DNA from: Verrucomicrobiota bacterium
GTDB lineage: Bacteria > Verrucomicrobiota > Verrucomicrobiia > Opitutales > Opitutaceae
Assembly: GCA_023410155.1 (NCBI GenBank)
Contig: JAEYQF010000110.1
Location: forward strand, 1 to 20,085
DNA: 20,085 nucleotides
Direction of reading: 5' to 3'
The first letter of the stretch is position 1, and every line of letters starts with the position of its first letter. A model generated the notes under the pieces. It did not search any database. It saw only the letters and a program-made list of their open reading frames with translations, and had not been told where the DNA came from. Shown piece after piece: positions 1 to 7,255 of this stretch. A program made the translations under genes and the position numbers.

Positions 1-9
1 AACTGCTAC

Positions 10-37
10 TTCGGACGTTGTGAGTTGAAGTTAAGCG
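10..37 (-). promoter_or_regulatory. Putative FliA/sigma-28-like promoter pointing off the left edge
   Basis: Read on the minus strand this site is CGCTTAACTTC, 11 bases, then TCCGAA. The same 11-mer and 6-mer with the same 11-base spacer occur on the plus strand upstream of cheA (1812-1839). The layout resembles the sigma-28 promoter, known in enterics as TAAAGTTT, 11 bases, GCCGATAA. It lies just downstream of the receptor gene and would drive a leftward gene outside the window. The shared motif and spacing are seen directly. The sigma-factor assignment is inferred. Confidence 0.45.
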
Positions 38-50
38 AAATGCGCCGAGG

Positions 51-1646
51 TCAGGACGAGTGGCCGTTGCGACCGTTGGGCATGTCAGCGAAGTGGAGGT
101 CGTCCTGGACGCGGGGAGCCGGCGAGAGACTCGGGCGGCGCAGCGTCGGAGCGATGACTTTTGAGCTGGTGCGGCGTTGAGCGGGCTTGGCGGGAGCGGC
201 GGCACTGGACTTGGTGGCTGCCTCACCGCCCTGCACGAGCCGGCGGAGTTCGCTGACGGCCTCCTGCATGGCGACAGCTTGCGCGCTGAGCTCCTCGGCC
301 GCCGCGGCGGTTTCTTCCGCGTTGCTGGCGGAAGCCTGGGTGACCTTGTCCATCTGGGTGACGGTTGTATTCACTTGGCCGATACCCTGGCTCTGCTCCT
401 GCGAGGCCGTGGCGATCTCGGCGACGAGCGTGTCCATCTGGCGCGCCTTCTCGACGATCTCGGTGAGGGATGCGGCGACTTTGCTGGAGAGCTGCACGCC
501 CTGATCGCTCTTCTGGATGGCGACCTCGATCTTGTTCGCCGTCTCGCGGGCGGACTGGGCCGAGCGTTGGGCGAGTCCGCGGACTTCCTCCGCGACGACG
601 GCGAAACCCATGCCCGCCTCGCCGGCGCGGGCGGCCTCGACCGCGGCGTTGAGGGCCAGGATGTTGGTCTGGAAGGCGATCTCGTCGATGGTCTTGATGA
701 TCTTGGAAATGTCGGCGGAGGAGGACTTGATCTCGTCCATCGCGCGACTCATCGCATCCTTGTCGGTCGCGCACTTGTCGGCCGCCGTCCGGGCGCCGTT
801 GGAAAGGTCCTTCGCCTGGTGAGCGCTGCCGGCGTTGCGTTTCGTCATGCTGGAGAGCTCTTCGATCGAGGCGCTGGTTTCTTCGAGGCTGGCGGCCTGT
901 TCGCTGGCGCCTTCGGCGAGCGACTGGCTGGCGCCGGCGACCTGCGAGGCGGCGGCGGTGACTTGCGACGATGAATCATCGAGCGAGTCGCTGACCCGCC
1001 GGATCGTCGTGTTGACGCGGCGCGTGATGAGATAGCCTGCCGAGAGGGCGAGCGCGACGGAGGCGAGCGCGAAAATGGCGGTGAGCGTGCGGGCGCTCGA
1101 CATCGCGCTGGCGATCGCGGCACTGGAGTGCGCAGAAGAGGTTTCGTTGTAGGCGAGGATGTCCTGGATGGATTTCTCGAACGCGTCGTAGACCGGCGTC
1201 GCCTGCTGGACCTTGATGGCGGCTTCCGCGTTTTTGGCCGCGGCGCTCAGGTCGCGAATCTCCCCGGCGATCTGACGATAGGCGGCGAGCGCGGGACCGA
1301 TCTTGTCGAAGAGCGCGCGATCCTCGATCGAGACGATTGTCTTTTCGTAGGTCGCCAAGGTTTGGACGATCTGCTCGGCAAGCGCGTCGGCCTGACGATC
1401 GAGCAACTGCATCTCAGCGGCGTCGGCGCTCGCGAAATGCTTCAGGGTGATAACGCGATAATTCAGCGTCTGCACGAGGGCCTTGTTGCTCGCCGCGACG
1501 CCGGGCAGATTGTCCTCGGTGATCGTTTTCACCTCCCGGTCGATTTGGTGGAGGCTGTAGAAGAAGCAGCCCGCCAGGATAAGAATAAGGCAGAGGGGTG
1601 CGGCAAAGCCCGCCCCCAGCAGCCGACCGATCGTCCAAGTTTTCAT
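51..1646 (-). CDS. Methyl-accepting chemotaxis protein (transmembrane chemoreceptor)
   Basis: Inner-membrane receptor that senses ligands outside and controls CheA. Numbered from a possible upstream TTG at 1694 (547 aa), it has TM1 at about residues 28-48, a helical periplasmic domain of about 150 residues like the four-helix-bundle type, TM2 at about 202-224, then the long cytoplasmic coiled coil. The signalling tip is unmistakable at 338-372 (EIAFQTNILALNAAVEAARA and following residues). Glu/Gln-rich adaptation stretches flank it (for example EGASEQAASLEE at 261-272), so CheR, CheB and CheD in this locus are likely partners. No clear HAMP domain lies between TM2 and the coiled coil. There is no C-terminal NWETF-type tether for CheR/CheB. 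I chose the ATG at 1646 (MKTWTIG) because family members usually begin there. The TTG at 1694 has an AAGAGG eight bases upstream and would add 16 residues. Confidence 0.95.
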   Translation of the reverse strand: MKTWTIGRLLGAGFAAPLCLILILAGCFFYSLHQIDREVKTITEDNLPGVAASNKALVQTLNYRVITLKHFASADAAEMQLLDRQADALAEQIVQTLATYEKTIVSIEDRALFDKIGPALAAYRQIAGEIRDLSAAAKNAEAAIKVQQATPVYDAFEKSIQDILAYNETSSAHSSAAIASAMSSARTLTAIFALASVALALSAGYLITRRVNTTIRRVSDSLDDSSSQVTAAASQVAGASQSLAEGASEQAASLEETSASIEELSSMTKRNAGSAHQAKDLSNGARTAADKCATDKDAMSRAMDEIKSSSADISKIIKTIDEIAFQTNILALNAAVEAARAGEAGMGFAVVAEEVRGLAQRSAQSARETANKIEVAIQKSDQGVQLSSKVAASLTEIVEKARQMDTLVAEIATASQEQSQGIGQVNTTVTQMDKVTQASASNAEETAAAAEELSAQAVAMQEAVSELRRLVQGGEAATKSSAAAPAKPAQRRTSSKVIAPTLRRPSLSPAPRVQDDLHFADMPNGRNGHSS

Positions 1647-1702
1647 GCTCTGGTCTAGTGCGGCGCGCTTGCGATTGGATTTAGCGGGAAGCAAGGAATT
1701 CG

Positions 1703-1708
1703 CCTCTT
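1703..1708 (-). promoter_or_regulatory. Shine-Dalgarno-like AAGAGG before an alternative TTG start of the receptor gene
   Basis: On the minus strand AAGAGG ends eight bases before a TTG codon (1692-1694) that is in frame with the receptor gene. This is one of only two good Shine-Dalgarno matches at correct spacing in the window, so the TTG start cannot be dismissed. The downstream ATG at 1646 has no such site but fits the usual N-terminus of the family. Confidence 0.35.
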
Positions 1709-1811
1709 ATTAGCAGAACTCTCCTGGGGTGATGCGCCAGCGCGACCGGGGACTTCACCGGGGCAGCCCGCGTGCTGAGGAGCTCCGGCCGCGGGATTCC
1801 GGCGCGGGAAA

Positions 1812-1841
1812 CGCTTAACTTCGCAGCGGCGTGTCCGAATA
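1812..1841 (+). promoter_or_regulatory. Putative FliA/sigma-28-like promoter for cheA
   Basis: The site is CGCTTAACTTC, 11 bases, then TCCGAATA. It ends about 25 bases before the cheA ATG. Against the enteric sigma-28 consensus (TAAAGTTT, 11 bases, GCCGATAA) I count 5 of 8 matches in each half with the correct spacer. The main support is internal: the same two blocks at the same spacing recur on the opposite strand at 10-37. The rest of the 1695-1866 gap is GC-rich and holds nothing else I can identify. Confidence 0.5.
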
Positions 1842-1866
1842 GGGGGATGGCTCTTTCTGCCCTCCC

Positions 1867-4053
1867 ATGCCCATTCCCTCGGAATCCCTTCAGGCGATCG
1901 ATGATCTGATCAGTCGTTTGGCCGCCGAGTCCATCCTCGCCCAGAGCGGACGCGACGATGGTCTGGTGCCGGCGTATAGCTTGCTGGGCGATTTGCGGGA
2001 GCTGTGCTCGACCGAGGCGGTGATCCGCGATGCGCTCAGCGCGATGCACATCGCGCTCGAGCAGATGCTCGATTCCGCGAAGCCCTTCGACGACGCCACG
2101 CTCCACCGCCTGCGGGCGACGGTCGAGTGGTTGCCGGTGGCGATCGAGTGCGTGAAACATCAAAACGCGATTCCCCCAATCGAGGCCACTGCTGCCGCCG
2201 CGCCCGCCGCGCCGGCGCAGGATGATTCATCCCCGGCCCACGAGACCGAGGGCAATGTCCTCCTCGAACTCCACATGGAGGATAACAGCGAGCTGCTCAC
2301 CGAGTTTTACGGCGAAGCCGTCGATCATCTCGCGCAGATCGAGGCGGCGCTGCTGGCGCTCGACCAGGAGCCGGATAACCCCGAGGCGCTCAATTCGATC
2401 TTCCGCTCGTTCCACACGATCAAGGGTAATGCCGGCTTCCTCGGGCTTGTGCCGATGCACACGCTCGCCCACGAGGTCGAGTCGCTGCTCGATCTCGCGC
2501 GCAACCAGAAGCTCCGCCTCAACGCGGCCATCATCACCGAGATCTTGCGCAGCCGCGACGCGCTCGCCGCCCTGACCAACCAGATCGCCGCCGCTCTGCA
2601 GCGCGGACAGCTTCCGTCCGAAATTATTCCGGTCGGGCACCTGATTCGCAATGTCCGGCGCCTCGCCGCCAATCCCGATCAAGCGGCGGCGGCCGAAACG
2701 CCCGCTCCGGCGATCGTGCACGCTCCCGCGCCGACATCTGCTCCGGTCGAAGCTCCGGTGAATCTCGCGCCGGTCATCCCGCTCTCTGCCGCTCCCACGG
2801 CGCCTGCCGCTTCCCCGCACGAAGCTCCCGCCGCTCCTGCGGCCGCGCAAAAATCTCCCGCCAACTCTGCCGCGCCCAAGGCTGCGGCCGGTGGCGCCAC
2901 CGTCCGCGTCAACACCGAGAAACTCGACTCGCTGATGGACGTCGTGGGCGAGCTCGTGATCGTGCAGAGCCAGCTCCTCGAGACCGCCCGCGCCAATGGC
3001 GACGCCGGCGCCGGCACGCCGCTCCAGCGCAATGTCGCGCAGCTCTCCCGCATCACGAAAGAACTGCAGCACACCGCGATGTCGCTGCGCATGATTCCGA
3101 TCAAGCCGACGTTCCAGAAAATGGAGCGCCTCGCGCGCGATCTCGCCCGCGATTTCAGCAAGAAGGTCCATTTTGCCACCAGCGGCGAAGACACCGAACT
3201 CGATCGCACCGTCGTCGAGGAGATCGGCGATCCGCTCGTCCACATGGTGCGCAATGCTCTCGACCACGGTCTCGAACCGACTGCGGCTCGCGTCGCGGCC
3301 GGCAAGCCGGAAACCGGTTCGCTGCACCTGAAAGCCTATCACCAGGGCAGCAACATCGTCATCGAGCTGCAGGACGATGGCCGCGGCATCGATCCGGAGA
3401 AGATTTTCAAAAAAGCGGTCGAGAAGGGCGTCATCGCGGCCAACGCGCAGCTGAGCCGCGACGAGATCCTCGCGCTCATCTTCGCGCCCGGATTCTCCAC
3501 CGCGGAGAAAGTCACCTCCGTGTCCGGCCGCGGCGTCGGCATGGACGTCGTGAAGCGCAACATCGAGAAGCTCCGCGGCAAAATCGAGATCACCTCGGAG
3601 GTCGGCCAAGGATCGACCTTCAAGATCAAGCTGCCGCTCACCATGGCGATCATCGACGGGCTCGTCGTGCGCGTGGGCGAGGATCGCTTCATCCTCCCAA
3701 GCACCTCCGTGCAACGCGCGCTGCGCCCGACCCGCGAATCCATTTCCACGGTGCAGGGCCGCGGAGAAGTGCTCGACTTGCGCGGTCGCCTCGTGCCGAT
3801 CCATCGCCTCCACCGTCGCTTCGGCATCCCGGCCGATTCCGAAAATCCCTGGGACGGCATCATGGTCATCGTCGAACACTCCGGCCGCATCTCTGCGCTC
3901 CTCGTCGACGAGATGGTCAGCAAACAGGAAGTCGTCATCAAGAACCTGGGCGCCTTCATGCAAAGCCTTCCTGGCGTCGCCGGCGGCGCGATTCTCGGCG
4001 ATGGCAACATCGCCCTCATCCTCGACCCGGGCACGCTGCTGCAGGCGGCCTGA
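1867..4053 (+). CDS. cheA: Chemotaxis histidine kinase CheA
   Basis: Cytoplasmic kinase that autophosphorylates under receptor control and passes phosphate to CheY-type regulators and CheB. The 728-aa protein has an unassigned helical N-terminal region (about 1-105), an Hpt/P1 domain (about 131-240) with phospho-acceptor His183 in SFHTIKGNAGF, and an Ala/Pro-rich linker (about 270-343). It continues with the P3 dimerisation domain (from about 345, VNTEKLDSLMDVVGELV), the HATPase P4 domain and a CheW-like P5 domain (about 595-728). P4 shows an N box with Asn463 (MVRNALDHG), DDGRGID at 503-509 and SGRGVGMD at 553-560. I see no P2 CheY/CheB-docking domain: the linker is low complexity. The ATG at 1867 follows a pyrimidine-rich leader without Shine-Dalgarno. 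The HDOD gene follows after 20 bases, probably on the same transcript. Confidence 0.97.
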   Translation: MPIPSESLQAIDDLISRLAAESILAQSGRDDGLVPAYSLLGDLRELCSTEAVIRDALSAMHIALEQMLDSAKPFDDATLHRLRATVEWLPVAIECVKHQNAIPPIEATAAAAPAAPAQDDSSPAHETEGNVLLELHMEDNSELLTEFYGEAVDHLAQIEAALLALDQEPDNPEALNSIFRSFHTIKGNAGFLGLVPMHTLAHEVESLLDLARNQKLRLNAAIITEILRSRDALAALTNQIAAALQRGQLPSEIIPVGHLIRNVRRLAANPDQAAAAETPAPAIVHAPAPTSAPVEAPVNLAPVIPLSAAPTAPAASPHEAPAAPAAAQKSPANSAAPKAAAGGATVRVNTEKLDSLMDVVGELVIVQSQLLETARANGDAGAGTPLQRNVAQLSRITKELQHTAMSLRMIPIKPTFQKMERLARDLARDFSKKVHFATSGEDTELDRTVVEEIGDPLVHMVRNALDHGLEPTAARVAAGKPETGSLHLKAYHQGSNIVIELQDDGRGIDPEKIFKKAVEKGVIAANAQLSRDEILALIFAPGFSTAEKVTSVSGRGVGMDVVKRNIEKLRGKIEITSEVGQGSTFKIKLPLTMAIIDGLVVRVGEDRFILPSTSVQRALRPTRESISTVQGRGEVLDLRGRLVPIHRLHRRFGIPADSENPWDGIMVIVEHSGRISALLVDEMVSKQEVVIKNLGAFMQSLPGVAGGAILGDGNIALILDPGTLLQAA

Positions 4054-4073
4054 GTCCCCAACCCTTCTTTGCC

Positions 4074-4946
4074 GTGACCGACTATCAACCGCCCACGATC
4101 GATCAAGTTTGCGAGCGCGCGCTGCGCCTCCCGTGCGCCCCGGCGCTGCTGCCCCGCCTGATCACGACGCTCCAATCCACCGAGAGCAGTGCGGACGACA
4201 TCGCGGCGATCATCATGGTGGATCCGGGACTCGCGGCTGCCACGCTCCGCCTCGCCAACTCCGCCTTCTTCGGTGCTGCCACGCCTGCGGCGAGCGTCGC
4301 CGAAGCCGTCGTCCGCCTCGGCCAGAAAGAACTCTATCGCCTCGCCGCCCTCGCGCTTGTCAGCCGGTGGGAAACGGGCGTCGGCCACGGCGAAGCGGGC
4401 GATTTCTGCCGCCATGCGCTCTGCACCGCACTCGCCGCGGAAGTGCTCGCCGAGACCAGCGAACGCGTCGATCCCCAGGCCGCCTACACCGCCGGCCTCC
4501 TGTGCGACATCGGCAAGCTGGCCGTCGCGCACGCTTGCGATCATTTCTATCCCGCCATCCGCGCGCACTGCAGCGCGCAGAACTGTGCGTGGACCGACTC
4601 CGAACGCGTGATCCTCGGCTACGATCACGTGCAAGTCGGCGCGAAACTTCTCAAGGCTTGGAATTTCCCCGCTGTGTTCGTCCAGATCGCGGAGCATTAT
4701 CTGACGCCCGCGCAAGCCAGCGCCGATGCGCTGCCGCTCATCGCGCACCTGCACGCCGCGAAATACATCGCGACCTCGTTTGGACCCGGCGTGGGCGAGG
4801 ACGGCTTCCTCTTCGTGCTCAACGAATGCTTCCTCCTCGAGTGGGGCTTCACGCCCGAACTCCTGCAGGAGACGATGCCGATCGTGCACGAACGCGCGAT
4901 CTCGCGCCTGAGGGAGAACCTCACCACCGGAGCCGTTAAGCTCTGA
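4074..4946 (+). CDS. HDOD-domain signalling protein
   Basis: Probable regulatory protein of 290 aa with one HDOD domain, a family related to HD phosphohydrolases but generally non-enzymatic and common beside chemotaxis and c-di-GMP genes. The typical N-terminal block is LPCAPALLPRLITTL (19-33) followed by IIMVDPGLAAATLRLANSAF (46-65). The central block is GLLCDIGKLAVAHA (141-154), where the His of the HD pair is Cys144, as expected for a non-catalytic member. The start is a GTG 20 bases after the cheA stop, which suggests co-transcription. Its partner is unknown. A role near the CheA pathway is inferred from position only. Confidence 0.88.
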   Translation: MTDYQPPTIDQVCERALRLPCAPALLPRLITTLQSTESSADDIAAIIMVDPGLAAATLRLANSAFFGAATPAASVAEAVVRLGQKELYRLAALALVSRWETGVGHGEAGDFCRHALCTALAAEVLAETSERVDPQAAYTAGLLCDIGKLAVAHACDHFYPAIRAHCSAQNCAWTDSERVILGYDHVQVGAKLLKAWNFPAVFVQIAEHYLTPAQASADALPLIAHLHAAKYIATSFGPGVGEDGFLFVLNECFLLEWGFTPELLQETMPIVHERAISRLRENLTTGAVKL

Positions 4947-5046
4947 GCCGCGGATATAAGCGCGAAGGGGTGGAGGAGCGCGTGCCTCGCGCCGCTCGGC
5001 GCAGAATGGTTCTCGTTGCCGCCCGCTTCCGTCTGCGAACGAACAA

Positions 5047-5215
5047 CGGTCGGGACTGACTGCAGCCCAGGTCGGGATAAAGTGCGTCCACGGTCGCGAC
5101 GCTGTGCGCCCCGAGTCGCGCCAAGGTGCGGACCGGCTTGCGCCATGATGCGGATCGAGCCGGACCCGGGTGCGGACTGGCTCGCGCCAAGGTGCGGCTT
5201 AAGTCGGGGCAAAGC
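5047..5215. repeat. Tandem array of 22-bp units in a convergent intergenic region
   Basis: Seven consecutive 22-base units start at 5047, 5069, 5091, 5113, 5135, 5157 and 5179, followed by a partial eighth. The consensus is RGTCGSGMC, three variable bases, then GTGCGGACCG. Copies diverge at several positions but the period is exactly 22 throughout. Each unit splits into two related 11-base halves (GGTCGGGACNN and GGTGCGGACCG). The array fills most of the 325-base gap between the HDOD gene and cheD. All frames are partly open here because of the composition, but nothing resembles a protein. The same family occurs in reverse orientation in fliK (17017-17126). Confidence 0.9.
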
Positions 5216-5216
5216 A

Positions 5217-5244
5217 AAACGCCGCCTCGGGGAAGGCGGCGTTT
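5217..5244. terminator. Bidirectional intrinsic terminator between the HDOD gene and cheD
   Basis: A perfect 11-bp stem (AAACGCCGCCT pairing with AGGCGGCGTTT) encloses a six-base loop. It is followed by T-rich sequence on the plus strand and preceded by AAAA, which becomes a T run on the minus strand. It sits between the convergent HDOD gene and cheD, where it could end both transcripts. Confidence 0.85.
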
Positions 5245-5271
5245 CTTGTATCCGTAAACTGGATGCGCGGC

Positions 5272-5796
5272 TCAGGCCGCGAGGGAGACCGCGTCATTTC
5301 CTTCCGGGGTCTTCAGGGTCATCTCGCCGGTCTGGATGCTGAGGTGCACGGTGCGATTCGTGGTGCCGCCCGTCACGATCTGGCGGGGACGCAGGCCGTT
5401 GGCGGTGAGGAAATCGAGCGTGGCCTTGGTGTTGCGCTCGCCAATCTTGAAATTGTCCTGGCTGTTCAGCACGCAGGCCCCACCTGTCACAAAAAGGCGG
5501 ATACGCGAGCGGTCGGCCTTCAAGCCGCCGAGCGCGCGAAAGAACAGCGGCAACCCGGTGTTGGCGAACATCGCGGGCTGGGTGGCGGCCTTGTCGGGCG
5601 AGATGCTCGAGTCGGGCAGCATGAGGTGAAGGATGCCGCCGACACGCACGCCCGGATCATAGGCGACCACTCCGATGCAGGAACCGAGCGCGTAGGTGCT
5701 GAGGGTCACTTGGGCGTTGTTGGAGACGGCCATGTCGCCGACGCCGATGACGACCCGTTGCGCGAAAATGGAGGCGATGGTGGGGGCTCCGGCCAT
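5272..5796 (-). CDS. cheD: Chemoreceptor glutamine deamidase CheD
   Basis: Cytoplasmic enzyme that deamidates specific receptor glutamines to glutamate, tuning receptors for CheR methylation. The 174-aa length is normal. Expected catalytic residues are present with the spacing known from the Thermotoga enzyme: Thr34, Cys40 in STYALGSCIGV, and His57 in GGILHLMLP. The conserved VTGGACVL (103-110), IGERNT (118-123) and VTGGTTNRTV (141-150) follow. The ATG at 5796 is forced, because an in-frame TGA lies one codon upstream. It is last in the leftward cheR-cheB-regulator-cheD order, but a 181-base gap with a possible promoter and a palindrome separates it from the regulator, so it may be transcribed separately. 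Confidence 0.96.
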   Translation of the reverse strand: MAGAPTIASIFAQRVVIGVGDMAVSNNAQVTLSTYALGSCIGVVAYDPGVRVGGILHLMLPDSSISPDKAATQPAMFANTGLPLFFRALGGLKADRSRIRLFVTGGACVLNSQDNFKIGERNTKATLDFLTANGLRPRQIVTGGTTNRTVHLSIQTGEMTLKTPEGNDAVSLAA

Positions 5797-5884
5797 GGGT
5801 CAGGAGACGGAGGCAAGCACGCGGCTTCCGAAGGTGGAAATGGGGGCGATGAGCATGGTCCGGGCGTGTTGCGAGCGTCGGGAA

Positions 5885-5890
5885 GTTATA
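5885..5890 (-). promoter_or_regulatory. Possible -10 element (TATAAC) for cheD
   Basis: On the minus strand TATAAC lies about 90 bases upstream of the cheD ATG, in an otherwise GC-rich gap. I see no convincing -35 box at 16-18 bases, so this is only a candidate. The 5797-5977 gap otherwise holds the palindrome at 5931-5945 and an 18-codon reading frame that ends just before cheD. Confidence 0.25.
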
Positions 5891-5930
5891 CGGACGGCGG
5901 GAACCAAACTTGAGGCTCCGCGCAAACATT

Positions 5931-5945
5931 GACGCAAATTGCGTC
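5931..5945. promoter_or_regulatory. Perfect 15-base palindrome GACGCAA-A-TTGCGTC
   Basis: Seven-base arms match perfectly around one central base, between the end of the response-regulator gene and cheD. It lies about 40 bases upstream of the TATAAC candidate in the cheD direction, a reasonable place for an operator. It could instead form a short hairpin at the end of the upstream mRNA, but there is no T tract. The function is unknown. Confidence 0.4.
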
Positions 5946-5977
5946 CGAACTGCAGGAGCGTGCGCGGCGCGTCCGAC

Positions 5978-7255
5978 TCAGAGGCGCACGAGCAGCCGCT
6001 GGCTGATCGGCGTCACCTGGTTGTGGCTGCGGATCTTAGCGATGGTGCCGGGGCTGAGTTCCTGGCCTTCGCCGATGAGAAGCAGGCCGTGCGGACTGTA
6101 GATCCCGCTGGCCAGCACCATGCCGGGCTCGAGTTCGTGCAGCGTGATTTCCCGCACTTGCCGCGGGAGTTGCGCCAGGTTCGTGACCTTCAGGAAGAGT
6201 CGCACCGCCTCCGGGTCGTAGGCCGTGCCGGACTGCGAGAGGATGAGGTCGATCGCCTGCGCCTTCGGCAGGCCGGACTCGACGAAGCCGACGGCGACCG
6301 CGAGGCAGCGCGCCGGCCACGGGATGCCATCTCCCGCGAGACCGTCGGGATATCCGCGGCCGTCGAAGCGTTCGTGGTGGGCGCGGATGACCTCGCCCAC
6401 GCCGGAGCCGTCGTCGACGAGCGAGGCGAGGGTCTGGCTGTAAACAGGATGGTTGTGCAGCATCGCCCGCTCGCGCTCGGTGAGCTGGTCGGTCTTCGAG
6501 CGGAACGCGCGGAGCATCTCACGGGGAACACCGATGAGGCCGAGATCGCAGAGCCAGGCGGCGGTGCGCAGCGCATGTTTCTGCGCTTCGTCGAGCAGGT
6601 GGCTGTCCGCCATGTGTCCGGCGAACTCGACCAGCGCCTTGGCCTGACCGCCGAGAATCGGGTCGTAGGTTGTGAGGATGCGCCGGCACAGCTCGAGCGA
6701 GTGTTCGTAGTTGGCGGCGAGTTCACGATTAGCCTCGTCAAGGTGCTGGCGCTGGCGCTCGAGATCCTGCACTTGGGCGGCGAGCGCGGCGTTGGCCTCC
6801 TTGAGCTGGTCGTTGAGGCGCTGGGTCTCGGCTTGGAGAATGGTGTTGTGCGTGACGAGCTCGTGGCGGTGCACGGCGTTGCGCACGGTGGCGATGAGCT
6901 CTTCGCGTAGCCACGGTTTCGCCACGAAGCGGAAGATTTCGCCCTTGTTGATCGCGTCGACGATCGTGGGCAGCGACAGGACCGCGGTGATCAGGATGCG
7001 CGACGCATTCGGACGCAGGCGGCGGCTCTCGATGAGGAAATCGAGCCCCAGCATCTCGGGCATCTTCTGGTCGGAGATGATGACGGCGAAATCGCGCTCG
7101 GCGAGGATCGAGAGGGCCTTGGTGGGGCTGGAGCACGCCACCACGTGGAACTTCTCGCGCTCGAGCGTCTGTTGCAGCGCGGCCAGGACCACGGGCTCGT
7201 CGTCGACGACGAGAATGGTTGAGGGCAACGGAGGAACTGGCGCGGGATCGATCAT
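5978..7255 (-). CDS. Response regulator with degenerate HD-GYP-type output domain
   Basis: Cytoplasmic two-component regulator of 425 aa. The REC domain (about 12-128) is intact: acidic Asp18/Asp19, phospho-acceptor Asp62 (IISDQKMP), Thr90 and Lys113. A coiled coil (about 135-185) leads to an HD-GYP-like domain (about 190-360), a fold that usually hydrolyses cyclic di-GMP. The HHERFDGRGYPDG block (293-305) is preserved. The HDxGK motif reads CDLGL (236-240), and the usual first metal-binding His of the DPYTAGHS-type motif is Gln204 (YDPILGGQ). Catalysis may be lost or altered. The C-terminal 60 residues form an extra segment. The ATG overlaps the cheB stop by four bases, so regulation by CheA is plausible but inferred. 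Confidence 0.92.
   Translation of the reverse strand: MIDPAPVPPLPSTILVVDDEPVVLAALQQTLEREKFHVVACSSPTKALSILAERDFAVIISDQKMPEMLGLDFLIESRRLRPNASRILITAVLSLPTIVDAINKGEIFRFVAKPWLREELIATVRNAVHRHELVTHNTILQAETQRLNDQLKEANAALAAQVQDLERQRQHLDEANRELAANYEHSLELCRRILTTYDPILGGQAKALVEFAGHMADSHLLDEAQKHALRTAAWLCDLGLIGVPREMLRAFRSKTDQLTERERAMLHNHPVYSQTLASLVDDGSGVGEVIRAHHERFDGRGYPDGLAGDGIPWPARCLAVAVGFVESGLPKAQAIDLILSQSGTAYDPEAVRLFLKVTNLAQLPRQVREITLHELEPGMVLASGIYSPHGLLLIGEGQELSPGTIAKIRSHNQVTPISQRLLVRL

Noticed and set aside
27..1822. 11-base inverted repeat flanking the receptor gene as ends of a mobile element
   Set aside because: The matching blocks are better explained as parts of two divergent promoter-like motifs, because a second block (TCCGAA) matches at the same distance. 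There is no transposase or target duplication.
1852..1866. TGGCTC...TGCC before cheA as a sigma-54 promoter
   Set aside because: The distance between GG and GC is two bases too short, and the spacing of RpoN sites is strict.
2227..3963. Long minus-strand open frame opposite cheA (578 codons)
   Set aside because: It is a mirror of a GC-rich coding sequence. The cheA frame on the plus strand has all domains and motifs, while the opposite frame is an Arg/Asp/Gly-rich artefact. The same applies to the long minus-strand frames opposite fliF, fliI and fliK.
5047..5215. CRISPR array
   Set aside because: Units are contiguous 22-mers that all resemble each other. There are no unique spacers and no cas genes.
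5016..5342. Open frames on both strands across the intergenic repeat array
   Set aside because: The frames follow the stop-poor composition of the 22-bp repeats. They run through the terminator and into cheD, and look like no protein family.
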